DNA of 64,000 bases from Lojkania enalia (taxonomy: Eukaryota; Ascomycota; Dothideomycetes; Pleosporales), in assembly GCA_010094045.1 (NCBI GenBank), contig ML986585.1:281196-345195 (forward strand). Direction: 5' to 3'. This document shows positions 10,573-21,469 of the stretch, in pieces. The first letter of the stretch is position 1. Each line of letters starts with the position of its first letter. A program made the translations under genes and the position numbers. The notes beneath the pieces are model-generated. The model did not search any database and was not told where the DNA came from. It worked only from the letters and a program-made list of their open reading frames with translations.

Positions 10573-12232
10573 ATGCTAACATTATCTTTCCTGCTTAAGA
10601 TCCCGCAACATCTATACCTCTATCTAGATAGTCTCCAGGAACCTCTTCCCGCGAGAAAGGCAAGTCCCATCCAATTGACATACACCAACAATTGGAACGC
10701 TGCCTACGAGTACAACAGGACGGTCACAGTCGCTCCTTTCCTTGATCACAAGTCAGATGAGACAATTCTCCAAGTCCTCCAAGACCGGGAGTTCTGGGTT
10801 GGAAGTCTCGTTGCTGCCATTATCAATCTGGAAAATGTAAGGGATCGTGTCGGATCGTACGAACGGAAGTTCTTTCTGCAGAAGCTTGACATGAAGGCAA
10901 TCGAATCAGTTGCACGCACTATCTTCGTAAGTTATACTCTTACGGAATCTTCACTGCATATGATAACAATGATCAGGCTGCGTTGATCGATCAAGTTGTT
11001 CAAGGGTACCGCGGTTTCAGGCAGAGTAGGCTCTATTCTGCTACCCCGAATGAGGAATTTAAAGACGACCAGTGTGGCGATTGCTTGACTCGGATTAGCA
11101 ATGTGATCAATGTCTTGAGGGTACTCTCTAAGCGAATTACAATTTATAGTTCTCATGAAACTCACGTTAATGTAGATGGATAAGAAGGTGTGTAAGGGTG
11201 TGATCAATGACAGTACCCGTATTCTGGACTTGGTGTTTGCACCACTCAAAGTTGCCAAGGTAAATAGTTTGTCCTTCAGTATTTTAAGCTAACATAGCGT
11301 AGACCAAACTTGACAATGAGAGGAATAATGACCAGAAGAGACAAGTGACCGAGAAGCGTCGACACGAGGAGCAGATGTCCCCAGCACTAAAAGAGAGGAA
11401 CGATAAAGCATTGGAAGAGGATCGGGAAACAGTCGGCGTTAGTCTCCTATTGTCACGCTCACCTTCAGCTGCTATCCCAGAGACGGTAAACTTAGCACTA
11501 TTTCTCATTTTAAATCATGGCGACTAATTTATATTGCAGAAATCTGAAGCGCGCAGCAGTGTGCCCAGCATACTAAACCTCACTGCTCAATCAAGGGACA
11601 CGAGTTCCCAAGGTCTCCCTCCACAGGACTTCGAGAAGCATCATTTTGATCTTTCTGGACAGCGTGTGGGAGGAGAGATTAATTTCAGGCCTAGAGAGCT
11701 TTCCCTCGGGTATGGATCGACGAATCCCCACAGTTATATCAACTGCGGATATCACACTAGAGATACGAACTTTTCATACCCGGCTACTAGCCTCAATACA
11801 ACAGCAGCTGGGCTTCTTCTAACTTCAAGCGGGAAGCGACTCCAAGATCCACCGAGCGTTCCGGCCCCCCGATCGAGTGTTATCCAAAAGCGTATGAAAG
11901 TTCAGCAATCCGGTAGCGCAAACCTAAGTAATCTCATGCCACCTAAATTCTCAATTGGATTATCTGGCATCCGGCCACAGGCTGGTGAGACCACAATTCC
12001 GTCATCAAGGCAGCTAGTCTCCTCTAACTTTGCACGAGCTTTCGCTGGCAATATCAATTCCGAAAACGGCCCGCCATCGCCAAAGGAGAGATTTGAGGAC
12101 ACTGAGGATCGATTCCACGTTCTTTATGAGAAAGAGGGGGAAAAGGCTCAAAACAAAGCAGTAGAGGGACGGGGTAGATGCGGCTCCAAGAAGAAGGAGA
12201 CTCGAGGGGTGCCAGAGCAGGGCGACCATTAG
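10573..12232 (+). CDS. GFRG-family protein, paralogue 3 (five exons, about 485 aa)
   Basis: Function unknown. Predicted exons are 10573-10926, 10977-11120, 11176-11259, 11303-11485 and 11540-12232. All four introns (50, 55, 43 and 54 bp) begin with GTA and end with AG, and all are phase 0. Splicing restores the family domain: DHKSDETI, FWVGSLVAAIINLENVRDR, ARTIF joined to AALIDQVVQGYRGF, CLTRISNVINVLR joined to MDKKVCKG. Thus residue about 128 is the GYRG motif (GFRG elsewhere). The third exon covers the part matching the ILYED/LVNHP region, but those signatures are diverged. The long last exon is Ser/Pro-rich and ends with a basic stretch (SKKKETR). The N-terminus is shorter than in the other copies, so an upstream exon may be missing. 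This is the only intact intron-bearing paralogue here. Confidence 0.7.
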
Positions 12233-13016
12233 AAACATACACCACTAACTGACCGTGCGTTATTGGTGGGGCCTGTTTTCGCTGATACCATTTGCAAACG
12301 ATGAATTAGGTCAAGGTGGACATTTCCTGAGCTCAAGTTGTGGAATGGATTTTCTCAAGGCAATAACTATGCTTGAAAATATTCGTGTCAGCATAGCTTT
12401 GTATATGTACAAACTAAGCCAACGCATTGCTTGGATGGGATGAGTCCATAGGTATAGGTAGGAATATATAGATCATATCGTTCCTCCATAAAACATAGCT
12501 ACGAAGTTTAGTCACTAGCAAAGATTTGAGCTGGTAGTCAAGGTATTTGCGGGATTATGCTCAAATTTTAACTAGAAGACTATATGGATACGCGGAAATG
12601 TCTAAACACCACGATTCATTTAGGCATGGGAGAAAATAGCCACAATGACTGACTACTACTCTGATGCATAGCAATGTTTCTGATTAGCACTTAGGTCTCC
12701 AAGATTCGGCCGCCAATATCCATTGTTCTCTTCTTAGATGCTCAATGAACTTTTTAGTGCATTTTCGGCTGGATGTTCGGGTTGTTTGTTTACAATATAA
12801 TGACCATCCCTCTTATTGCTCCGCAGAACGCTAGCGCCAACACTCAGATTTAGAAAAATTTTGGTTCAACCGTACACAATGTAGGTGCACTTTCACCGGA
12901 GAAAATTTAGTCTGCCCCTGAAGAGGCCGGAGCGATTTGCCTTGTCTAACCGTCCGACTCAGCCACAATCGCCGTCACCATTGTTCGTTCTCATCATCCT
13001 GCTTCGGCCGTGACGT
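12233..13016. other. Intergenic, no gene seen
   Basis: Separates paralogues 3 and 4. Only one short unsupported frame (12255-12443) is present. Confidence 0.5.
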
Positions 13017-13026
13017 ACATATAAAA
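13017..13026 (+). promoter_or_regulatory. TATA-like box upstream of paralogue 4
   Basis: CATATAAAA lies about 125 bases before the ATG at 13149, followed by a C/T- and CA-rich leader typical of fungal 5' untranslated regions. Position and composition only. Confidence 0.4.
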
Positions 13027-13148
13027 CGAAATTCCCACAGAAACCGAATCTCTCCACCCGCTCTCATCACGGCCAATATCACAACATAACACTACATACA
13101 CCTAATTGAAAGCAAACCACCAGATAATTAAACATAATTGTTTGAAAG

Positions 13149-14702
13149 ATGACAGAAATTAGCTCGCCTACTCCATCCGATGTTTCCGGAGATGGGAGCT
13201 CTCGTCATTCAGTAGATTCTGGAGACAATGGTATGGATATCATAGCACAATTTCTTGATGTCGACGGAGACGAAGAGATGCTTCACTATTTGAATCCCGA
13301 AGACCGCACTGACACTTGTCTAGTGGAGCAAACTCATCATACTCAGCTTTCACAGGACCAAGCTGCAGGGATGCCAGCCCAAGTGCATCAACTGCAAGTT
13401 TCTCCCCTAGCCTTTGTCAACGATCAACATGGTGCGCGTCAATATCGCCGTCGGACTACTATGCTGCCGCAGATTCATCCACAATCAGACGCTACGATCC
13501 CCGAGGTGAAGCGGCGTAGAGAAATGATTGTAAAAGTTATGGTGCAAGCAGTTTGGAATCTAAGGGGAGTTCACGACAAACCAGACTCTCGTGAGACCAA
13601 AATGTTCACGTTTGGAGGTACGGATGCAGCCGACCCTCAGCATGTGGAAGCGGCATGTCGATCAGTATTCGACTTTCTCCTTGATAGAGTGGAGATCGGA
13701 TTCCGAGGCGGACATAAGGATAACAAGGCAATCCGGCCTGCTAAAGACGTCGAAGTCGATCGAGATGGGAACTGTCTTACTCGAATCCGAAACGTCATCA
13801 GGGCTATCCAGCTTAGCAAGTGCACTTGTAGAGACATCCTCTATGAGGACTACAAGGTAATGCTATTGGTAAACCATCCTCTGAGTTACCTCAAGACTAA
13901 GCATACGGTCCGCAAAAACAACGTTGTAAAGGCCATGGCCATTCAGAAGGCCCAAGAGCTCCAAGAGCGCGACGAGACCCGGTATGGAGGATCGTCGAAC
14001 AATCTATCGAGGAAGTTGAAAGAGAAACAACTTCAAGAGGAGCTTGAAGTGGTGCAGAAGCAACGGTGGCAGACATTTGCTGACTTGTACCCAAAAGCTC
14101 AAAACGGCACTGTATCTGAGTCTAGCACAAAGATGGCCGAGTCAGAATGTGAAAGCGCTACGGTTCAGACGTCTACTCAAAATATTCCGGCCACAGCACA
14201 GCGTGGATATGGGACCCCACTCGTCCCATCCCCGCCCGTTCAGTTTAGCCAAGGCAATATAGGAGAAGGTTGGTTCGACCCGATACCCCTAGATATGCGG
14301 AAAACGGACGGTGATTCAGCCCCATACCCTTTCATGCCTACACACCTCTGGCAGTGCGGTTATCTCACCAACGTGGTCCGGGACCAGTTCGCAGTTACGA
14401 ATGGCCTCGTTCAAGCCGTACCAGGTTCTGGGTCTTACATAAATCCAGATATTGGAGAGCCGTCACGAGCCCAAGTTCCCTACCCGAATTTGACGAATCA
14501 AGCTATAGATAGTACCCAGAGCGGTGCATATAGGGCTAATAAACGCTCCATCACGGAGCTAGAGGACGTAGATGAGGATGAACATGTGAAACCGGTGACA
14601 ACTACACCGCAACCCAAGCGCACGAAGAAGACTCCGGAGGAACCCCACGACAAAATCGGACTTGAAGATGAGAATGAAACTCTACTCTCTTATATTGAGT
14701 AG
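13149..14702 (+). CDS. GFRG-family protein, paralogue 4 (517 aa)
   Basis: Function unknown. One uninterrupted exon from an ATG in A-rich context. Residues about 97-250 carry the full family domain: QYRRRTT, HPQSDATI, the GFRG motif at about 184-187, NCLTRIRNVIRAI near 208-220, CRDILYEDYKV near 227-237 and LLVNHPLSY near 239-247. The first 95 residues are acidic and Ser/Asp-rich. Residues about 255-320 are Lys/Glu/Gln-rich and probably helical or coiled coil. The C-terminal part is Pro-rich, then acidic, with PKRTKK close to the end as a candidate nuclear localisation signal. There is no signal peptide or membrane segment. It lies about 0.9 kb downstream of paralogue 3 in the same orientation, consistent with tandem duplication, yet it has none of paralogue 3's introns. 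Confidence 0.8.
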   Translation: MTEISSPTPSDVSGDGSSRHSVDSGDNGMDIIAQFLDVDGDEEMLHYLNPEDRTDTCLVEQTHHTQLSQDQAAGMPAQVHQLQVSPLAFVNDQHGARQYRRRTTMLPQIHPQSDATIPEVKRRREMIVKVMVQAVWNLRGVHDKPDSRETKMFTFGGTDAADPQHVEAACRSVFDFLLDRVEIGFRGGHKDNKAIRPAKDVEVDRDGNCLTRIRNVIRAIQLSKCTCRDILYEDYKVMLLVNHPLSYLKTKHTVRKNNVVKAMAIQKAQELQERDETRYGGSSNNLSRKLKEKQLQEELEVVQKQRWQTFADLYPKAQNGTVSESSTKMAESECESATVQTSTQNIPATAQRGYGTPLVPSPPVQFSQGNIGEGWFDPIPLDMRKTDGDSAPYPFMPTHLWQCGYLTNVVRDQFAVTNGLVQAVPGSGSYINPDIGEPSRAQVPYPNLTNQAIDSTQSGAYRANKRSITELEDVDEDEHVKPVTTTPQPKRTKKTPEEPHDKIGLEDENETLLSYIE

Positions 14703-15667
14703 CGTAGCCTCAATTTGTCGGTACCATCGCAAGACTATGGAGTGACTCGCTACGTCTGGATTGACGCACAAGTTGTCACAATTTACGTGTTTCGATTTGT
14801 TAAGACTTCAACACCACGCAGAGATTACGGTCCTGTAACTTTCTGGCCATCATATTGAATTCAAATTCCTGTTCATGGGCGAAGATTTTTTCTCTAAAAC
14901 CTCAAGTATATTGGGCTTGAAATGTATAAGTATATGCAGCTAAGTGTTATGGGATCCCCTTTGTGGATGGGTTTGATGGGATGGATTTGATCATTATGAC
15001 ATGCAACAAATGGCCCAAGTCGGTTGGGTCTAGTAGAAGCTTCAATACTACGGACTTTATCAAAATTTCCAATTTGCTTCTACCTATCGTGCTTGACGTG
15101 AAGATGCTAAGACTACATCGGAAGGGGAAGTTTTAATTTACTTTGCCTTTATCATATATAGCAAACGCATTTAGGATTCCTATCATATTGATATATCAAA
15201 CTTCTCAACGCAAAATAGAGAACGATAGACCCTATGAGAAATAAAGCTGCTGTGTATATCGTGAGCCCGGCGGGTTTGACTAGTCTACTTCTGTCATGAT
15301 CGCCTCCGAGATCTCATGGCTTTTACAGTAATGAACCTTACGTACATGGGAGTATCCCGTCTAGTAAGTAACAAATTTAGATAGAACGGTTCCTTCAGGG
15401 TGAACATGCCGCTTCTAGCTTTCTATTAGAGTTATAAGAGCTTTACTTCTACTAATGAGACTAGGCCATTCTCTGACATTGAAGCTGGAAACTCCGGTTT
15501 ACAAGAGCTCATAGCAGATTTATTAGCAAAGTTAGAGCACCATGAACAACTCGAAAGGGGTTGACATTATAGTGATAATCTCATCTTTCGAAACATTTCG
15601 TCCACTCTCTAGTTCATGTGAACCATACCTTCGAAGAAAGATTAGAAAATGTCGTGAGCTAGGGCTC
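14703..15667. other. Intergenic, no gene seen
   Basis: Lies between convergent paralogue 4 and the P450 pseudogene. It should contain both 3' ends. The overlapping frames at 15532-15843 are readings around the P450 C-terminus and downstream sequence. Confidence 0.5.
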
Positions 15668-17638
15668 TCAGATCTTCCGCCGTTTAAATTGCAACATCGG
15701 GCCATCGTGCATACTAACGAATCGATCCCACGTTTGGAATTCTTTTGGCCTCTCTCGCCTAGCGCCAAGCTTCTCACTGCCTTCTCCAAGAGTTGACTCA
15801 GGTTCAGTACGCATATCGAATAGCCAGATAGTCTGAGCAACAACTAGTGAGCTTTCTTGATATGCTAGATACTTTCCGAAACATGAGGTCCTCCCAACCC
15901 CGAATGCAGTGAAGGCACTAGTAGCAATAGACTCCAGTGAGCTCGAATCCCAATTTTGCCTTTCTTCCGTAGCCTCTAGACTCAAGCCAACATCGATAGC
16001 AACAGAAGAATCCTTTGAGATCCATCTCTGTGGCTTAAAAACGAATGGTTTAGCGACGTATCGTTCGTCGTGATGAAGCGCATAATGCGGCACAGCTATA
16101 TCTGTTCCCGGTGGGTACCACTCTCCGTCGACAGTTAGCCCACCGGGCAACACTTCACGCATTAGCGTAGAGTCAACAGGGGGGCTAAGCCGGAGGGATT
16201 CCTCAATACATGCAAGGAGATATTGGCACGACGCTAGTTGCGCACCGATGCGAATATCCTCAACGCTTGAAAAGGAACTGCGAATTTCCTTTTCTAAAGG
16301 GAGCGGCATAACGGATAATGCGAAAGATAGAAGAATATTGCAGTAGTGGCAGTGACTGTGATGTCAGACCTAGCAATGGTGAGGAGTCCGGCCTCGGAGA
16401 CAAGTTGGTCTGTTGAGAACCCTTGTCCGGTTTTGTCGTCTCGAGCCTGGAGCAAGGCAAAGAAGAAGTTATTGCAATTTTCTTGTGCAAAACGCCACTG
16501 GAAGGTTGATGCGCTGAGGCCCGTGAACCTGGAAATCCCGGCTATCAGATTACGAAAAAGGATTTTTATCGAGTCCGAATGTGACGATCTCAGGCATGTA
16601 ACCTACCTACTCAAAAGTTTAATTTGCGGCGGAAAGGAGAGGAGCGATGATTGGACACTTACTAGATGAATACCGGCAACAGCTTGGGGAAGGGAAGTGA
16701 GAATATCGCGATTATCAGGCTTCTTTTGGAGTTCAAAGCTCTTGCTAAAAGTTATATTGCCCATGACGTCTGAAATAAGGTACCCGACAGGCTTGTCCAT
16801 ATCGTGTCGCGTATCAGGCAGCATCAATTGCTGAGGCAAATATTGATGTATTGAAGGAAGTTAAGTGGCCTGCCTAGCTAGATGCTAGCAATGGCGAGAC
16901 TATATAGGCCTGAAAAAAAAGACCAACTATAATGGGATAGTAGAAACATGTGACATATCGTGTGGAGGGCTCCAGTCATCTCGGTTACCATCGACCAGAT
17001 TTTCACGAAAATATCGAACATTCTTCAAAATCTGCTCCTTCATGCTTTTGATATTCACTGGGTTGAGTGCACGAACATTTACCTTACGTCTAAACGTATG
17101 TTCCTTTATGTCAGGTGTGGTATTGGAGGAGGGTGTTCCGCCAAAGAAGTGGGCCGTGGAGGCATATACTTGTGATCGTTTGACGTTGGCATTCATACTA
17201 TAGATATCTTTGAGCGCGGTTGCGAATCAAACTGAGATCCTATGTGGCCCAAATCGGACGATCTTGCCTATTTCGTTCTTAATGGAACACGTTCTTTCGA
17301 ATATTGTTGGCTCTTCTCTCACCATATTTCTCATGTAGATAATAAAAATCGATATGGCGATCACCATTAACGAGATGGCAGACGGAGTACCAATCGGTCA
17401 GAGCTGCCCATCACGGGCCTGGGTATTTGGCAAGTGGATGCCAAAACACTCGATACGTAGCTACCAGGAGCAGCTGAACTTGTGTTGGCCGATCATATTC
17501 GAATACTGTTAGTTCAAACGAACAAACTCCGAGAGAATTATCGGAATGGCAGTTATAAGTATGTATGGAACGATGTGGAAGCGGAGCGGCTCCTGGTTGA
17601 TACTTTTTCAGCAAAGGGCCAAAACACTCAGTGCGCAA
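15668..17638 (-). pseudogene. Cytochrome P450 pseudogene, MITE-interrupted
   Basis: A fungal microsomal P450 is readable from a hydrophobic N-terminus ending HPLAKYPGP (near 17411) to the heme loop FGVGRTSCFGK (FxxGxxxCxG) and the C-terminal EFQTWDRFV. Other landmarks are a VNVRALNP helix region, DVMGNITFSKSF, the ExxR motif EESLR and a PERF-like KPQRW. A 55-bp intron at 17268-17322 restores HEKYG-KIVRFGP; at least one more intron lies near 16580-16662. Lesions are: TGA at 17227-17229 after RISV, a 147-bp MITE at 16807-16953, and a 1-base shift near 16294-16300 after SHYPLC. The I-helix AGxDTT is degraded to ARSDIT. It lies divergent to the UbiA-type gene at 18751. The substrate is unknown. 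The family resembles P450s of secondary metabolism. Confidence 0.85.
16807..16953. mobile_element. MITE copy 1 (147 bp) inserted in P450
   Basis: A short non-coding element is flanked by a perfect 9-bp direct repeat, CATATCGTG, at 16798-16806 and 16954-16962. Its ends are TCGCGTATC and, on the other strand, TCACATGTT, a 9-bp imperfect inverted repeat with only transition differences. Removing the element and one direct repeat restores a continuous P450 frame across the site (DDWSPPHDM into DKPVGYLIS). Two close relatives lie at 20847 and 58442. The 9-bp duplication favours a Mutator-like mobilising transposase; hAT elements usually duplicate 8 bp. No transposase is present here. Confidence 0.9.
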
Positions 17639-18750
17639 CCATTGAGGAGGGCGAGAATTAATCGTTGAAGCATAATGGGGAGATAATCACATTAGTCACA
17701 GGTTGAACTCTCGGCAGCCCAAAGAATGCAGAAGTCTACATATATACAGCTCGTCGGAAATCGAGGGGATAGGACCGTTCCACATTGCCAACTTAGCTGC
17801 AGTTAATGCCTCATGGCTTGCTGCATGGATCCTTAGATATATGCGAGTTCGCTGCTGCGCCGTCATATCGGATCTTCACTGGTACCAGCGAGGCGGTATT
17901 ACTAATTTCCAATATGCAGCCGTATCTCGAAAGGAGTTAGCGTACGAGACACCTCTACCTTAATTGCCTTTTTCACATAGCTGCTTCGCCGCATTGCCCC
18001 AACCAACTAACGGATCATTTTTAAAACATACATAGGTCCTTAGGACCCCTGTCAATGTAATGCGACCGGACTTTGCGGTTCTTCCGAATAACAACACTTA
18101 AACCCGTGCTTTGCCGATTATTTGTGGGGACTCAAACCTATCTGCTGCATAGGGGCGTAACTCAATTACCAGGGTTTACCGCAAGGCCAACTTTGCTAGT
18201 AGCGAGAAACAAGAATTATTGCTATCCGTCTCTATGGATAGATGACCCTGGCCGTTAGAATGGCTAGATAGTGTCATCCATAAATTATTTGCTTGCGTGG
18301 GTGATACGTATCTTTCTCGGATATTAGATTCCACGTCTAATCGAAGGCAAGCTGTAGGCTCTTATCTCCACAGCTTCTTGGTCAGAATAGGAAGTGCATG
18401 TTGCCACCTTTAGTAACATCGCTCAACCCTAGATTCATTTAGGGCTTGGAATAAAGGGGAAAATCTTGACATGCAAGTTTGAGGTCACTTGCTTAGGATT
18501 GAAACTTGCCAAGATGAACATGGGCGATTGCAGTGCTACGGACTTCAGCAACTTTGCTTTTCATAATCATGCTTCTATGAATTCCCTGTAACTAGTAGTC
18601 AATGCTCCGAACTATGGCTTTGCTACAACAATATATATATAAGCCTTCGATTCTGCCTTAGTGCATCTTTATCAGCTCACACAACGATAAACCCTCTTCC
18701 ATTATTCCTTAACTATTCCTCCGTACTTCCTTCCAAGTTCCACAATAGTA
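17639..18750. other. Divergent intergenic region with UbiA promoter
   Basis: Lies between the P450 pseudogene and the UbiA-type gene. A TATA-like ATATATATATAAG occurs at 18631-18643, about 110 bases before the ATG at 18751. Weak open frames at 17703-17963 and 18073-18258 have no recognisable product. Confidence 0.45.
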
Positions 18751-19728
18751 ATGCAAAGCACTCAGCCATCGCTCCCCTCGCCTAAGTTCGTAGGAAGAGT
18801 CCCAATCACCAAGGGAGTCTGCTCCATTCATCGCCCCAAACGATCGATGGGCTACCACTTTCGCACCATCTGGCTCTTCGCTAAGAGCGACCTCAAGACA
18901 GTCGTATTCCCTCAGACCATCTTCGGCTGCGTCGCACTACTTTCTCGTGGAGCCTTCCAACTCCATGTTACAGCGGAATCCTTCAACTCTCTCTCTCGTA
19001 TCCCCCTCGTCATTGTGTGGATTTGGTTTAATCTCCTCGGCGAAGCAATTGCAAACCAAAGGCTCCCTGAATCTATTATTGAGGATACCATCAACAAGCC
19101 TTGGAGACCACTCCCAAGCAAGAGACTGACGCCCGACGAAGCAAGACATCTACTTTTATGGATCCTGCCCGCAATCTACCTAGTGGGTAGAATATTTGGC
19201 GCGTCCGACTCCTCCGTCGCTTTGATGGTGCTCTCATACATGTACAACGACCTTGGCGGCGCAAACGAGAATTGGCTCTTTAGGAACGCCCTCAATGCAT
19301 GCGGACTATCTTTTTTCAGCCTTGGCGCCGCTCAAGTGGCCTGGGGCCCGCGAGCTACCCCTGGTAAAACTGTTTATGCATGGATTGCTACCTTGGCCGC
19401 TGTTATATCTTCGACCATTCAGGTGCAGGATCTTCCAGATATCGAAGGTGACAGAGCAAGAAGCCGTAAAACTATGCCGCTAATTTACGGGGACATACTT
19501 GTTCGCTGGTCTGTTGGAATAGCCACTTTGTTTTGGTCTTTCTACTGCCCATATTATTGGAGCTTGCACCTGCTTGGATATATTCCTTCGGTTTTCTTTG
19601 GATCTTTCATTGCAGTTCGCGTTCTACTTGAAAGGAATAGCGAGGCCGACGCTGTAACATGGAAATTGTGGTGCGCATGGATGGGATTGTTGTATTTGCT
19701 TCCTTTGTTTGGTCAATGCTACATTTGA
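18751..19728 (+). CDS. UbiA-type membrane prenyltransferase or terpene cyclase
   Basis: An intact single-exon gene of 325 residues. It has the polytopic hydrophobic pattern of the UbiA superfamily, with about seven to nine membrane segments. The second Asp-rich motif is well kept as DLPDIEGDRARSRKTMPL (near residues 228-245). The first motif region reads NQRLPESIIEDTINKPWRP (near 102-120), so it has N then E and D rather than the canonical NDxxDxxxD. Fungal members of this branch, including the fumagillin cyclase Fma-TC, are known to have unusual first motifs. The enzyme should act on a prenyl diphosphate in an internal membrane, either transferring it to an acceptor or cyclising it; the sequence does not decide. 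Pairing with a P450 (here a pseudogene) is typical of terpenoid or meroterpenoid clusters. Confidence 0.85.
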   Translation: MQSTQPSLPSPKFVGRVPITKGVCSIHRPKRSMGYHFRTIWLFAKSDLKTVVFPQTIFGCVALLSRGAFQLHVTAESFNSLSRIPLVIVWIWFNLLGEAIANQRLPESIIEDTINKPWRPLPSKRLTPDEARHLLLWILPAIYLVGRIFGASDSSVALMVLSYMYNDLGGANENWLFRNALNACGLSFFSLGAAQVAWGPRATPGKTVYAWIATLAAVISSTIQVQDLPDIEGDRARSRKTMPLIYGDILVRWSVGIATLFWSFYCPYYWSLHLLGYIPSVFFGSFIAVRVLLERNSEADAVTWKLWCAWMGLLYLLPLFGQCYI

Positions 19729-20846
19729 GTAAGCTGCCTTCACATATGATGTCTACTGTCTTTGTTGCTCGGTAGGCCGTGATACAAGTGTCATGCCCTT
19801 CTGGTTAGCCTCTCAGAAATCTTTTTCGAGAGCTTTCACCATGTCAAAAAACTACGGATTACCACTTTAGCGCGGCATAAATATTGCTTCATCTTGCAGC
19901 ACTAATAAATAAACACTTTGAACGTTCCAATTATGCGTAATAAATTCTCATCGAATCGAATATTCCTACACGGTGTATTCCTCAGCCAATCTGCTCTGGT
20001 TATTGAATTTCGACATAGCATATAATTTTTTTGCACTCTCCGTGAAATCGCGTAACGTCCACCAATTCATTGTAAAATTATCAGTAGGGCTAGTATATCT
20101 ATTTTCTACGCTACGCAACTAGGTATTTGAGAATCATTTGAGAGAAGACCTAATAATGCTTGCGTAAACCTTTATTCAATATTTATATCTACCATCATCG
20201 CAAGCCCGCCTCCGCATAGCGTGACCTATATGAGGTACCTACATATGTAGTACAAATAATTCACTCTTTCCTTTCTACAAGCTTGCAGCATCTCAGCCCA
20301 CGCGGTTAGGAGGGACGGGCCGCACCTATAGTCTTAATCCCGTGTATGAAAATTTATAGGCCGGAATAGTATACTCGTATAAGACGCACATGAGATATCT
20401 TCGCAATCTAAATAATACTGATTTAATCAGCCAATATCCGAGCTAGATCAAACCTTGATAAAGCTGGTAGAGACCAATAACTCGAGCACTTGGTATCACT
20501 AGCACACTAAGAATTTTACAGTCTTTTGTCAGCAATCGGCTCGCAGATATTTCGACAGATTAGGGTTTCTAGGGAGTTCGTATATATTACGTGGTTTGGC
20601 ATCGTTTGATTTACTAAACAGGTTGCCTAACAACCTGAATCCCATGCAGGAGCTGAGGGCAGTGCTGCTAGCGGAATATGGCAAGCCTATATCCAGCAGC
20701 AGCATTTCATCAATTGTGCTACATCATTTGCAGCACATTTTTGTTACACTGCTGATACTGCGACGCAGATATCGCCCGTGGATCATCCGTCTAAACGTTT
20801 CATGTTCGTTATCTTGATTCGCACCTTCCTTTTTGATACAAGAGTG
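19729..20846. other. Intergenic, no gene seen
   Basis: AT-rich. It probably begins with the 3' untranslated region of the UbiA-type gene. A weak frame around 20596-20817 cannot be assigned. Confidence 0.45.
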
Positions 20847-20991
20847 TCGCGTATCAGGCAGCGTCAATTGCTGAGGCAAATATTGATGTATTGAAGGAGG
20901 GTAAGTGGTCTGCCTAGCCAGAGGCTAGCAGTGGCGAGACTATATAGGTGTGAAAATAGACCAACTATAATAGGATAGTAGAAACATGTGA
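20847..20991. mobile_element. MITE copy 2 (145 bp)
   Basis: Near-identical to the copy at 16807, with the same TCGCGTATCAGG start and AAACATGTGA end. The 9-bp flanks (ACAAGAGTG and CAAAGAGTC) match at 6 of 9 positions, centred on AAGAGT, as expected of an old target-site duplication. It sits in non-coding DNA. Confidence 0.85.
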
Positions 20992-21469
20992 CAAAGAGTC
21001 CTATACCGCAATATTAAGGTATATTTTCGCGTGTAGCAATATTGTAGTCCTAACTCAGCATTCCATTAATTCTTTTTTAAATATACGCCAAGGTATCCTG
21101 CGACGCCCTAGAGGCTAATCCAGTCATGCCAGAAGTCTGTTTGCCCTACCACCTCCGGGCTTCGCCATGGACAACGCTGGTAAATCAAACCCAGGATCAG
21201 TGTCTTAATCAAAACTCTGGCAATTATTCGAAGAGGAGCGAAGAATTTCCCAGTGTACTCTCCCTTGCAGACTTCGTTCCCAATTGTCAGAGTGCGATGG
21301 TACTAAGGTGTACGTGTATATTAATGCAGGATAATCGCCACACAAAAGAGTTGAAAGCATCATAGAGACTATTCCTAACATTACCGCTCACAATACAGGA
21401 GACACTCATCTGCATTATCCCCGGCTAGACTTAGCTTGTATTCCGCATCTTAAAGCGTGGGTCCAAGAT
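20992..21469. other. Intergenic, unassigned frame
   Basis: A 79-codon open frame (21126-21365) has no recognisable domain. Otherwise nothing is seen. Confidence 0.4.
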
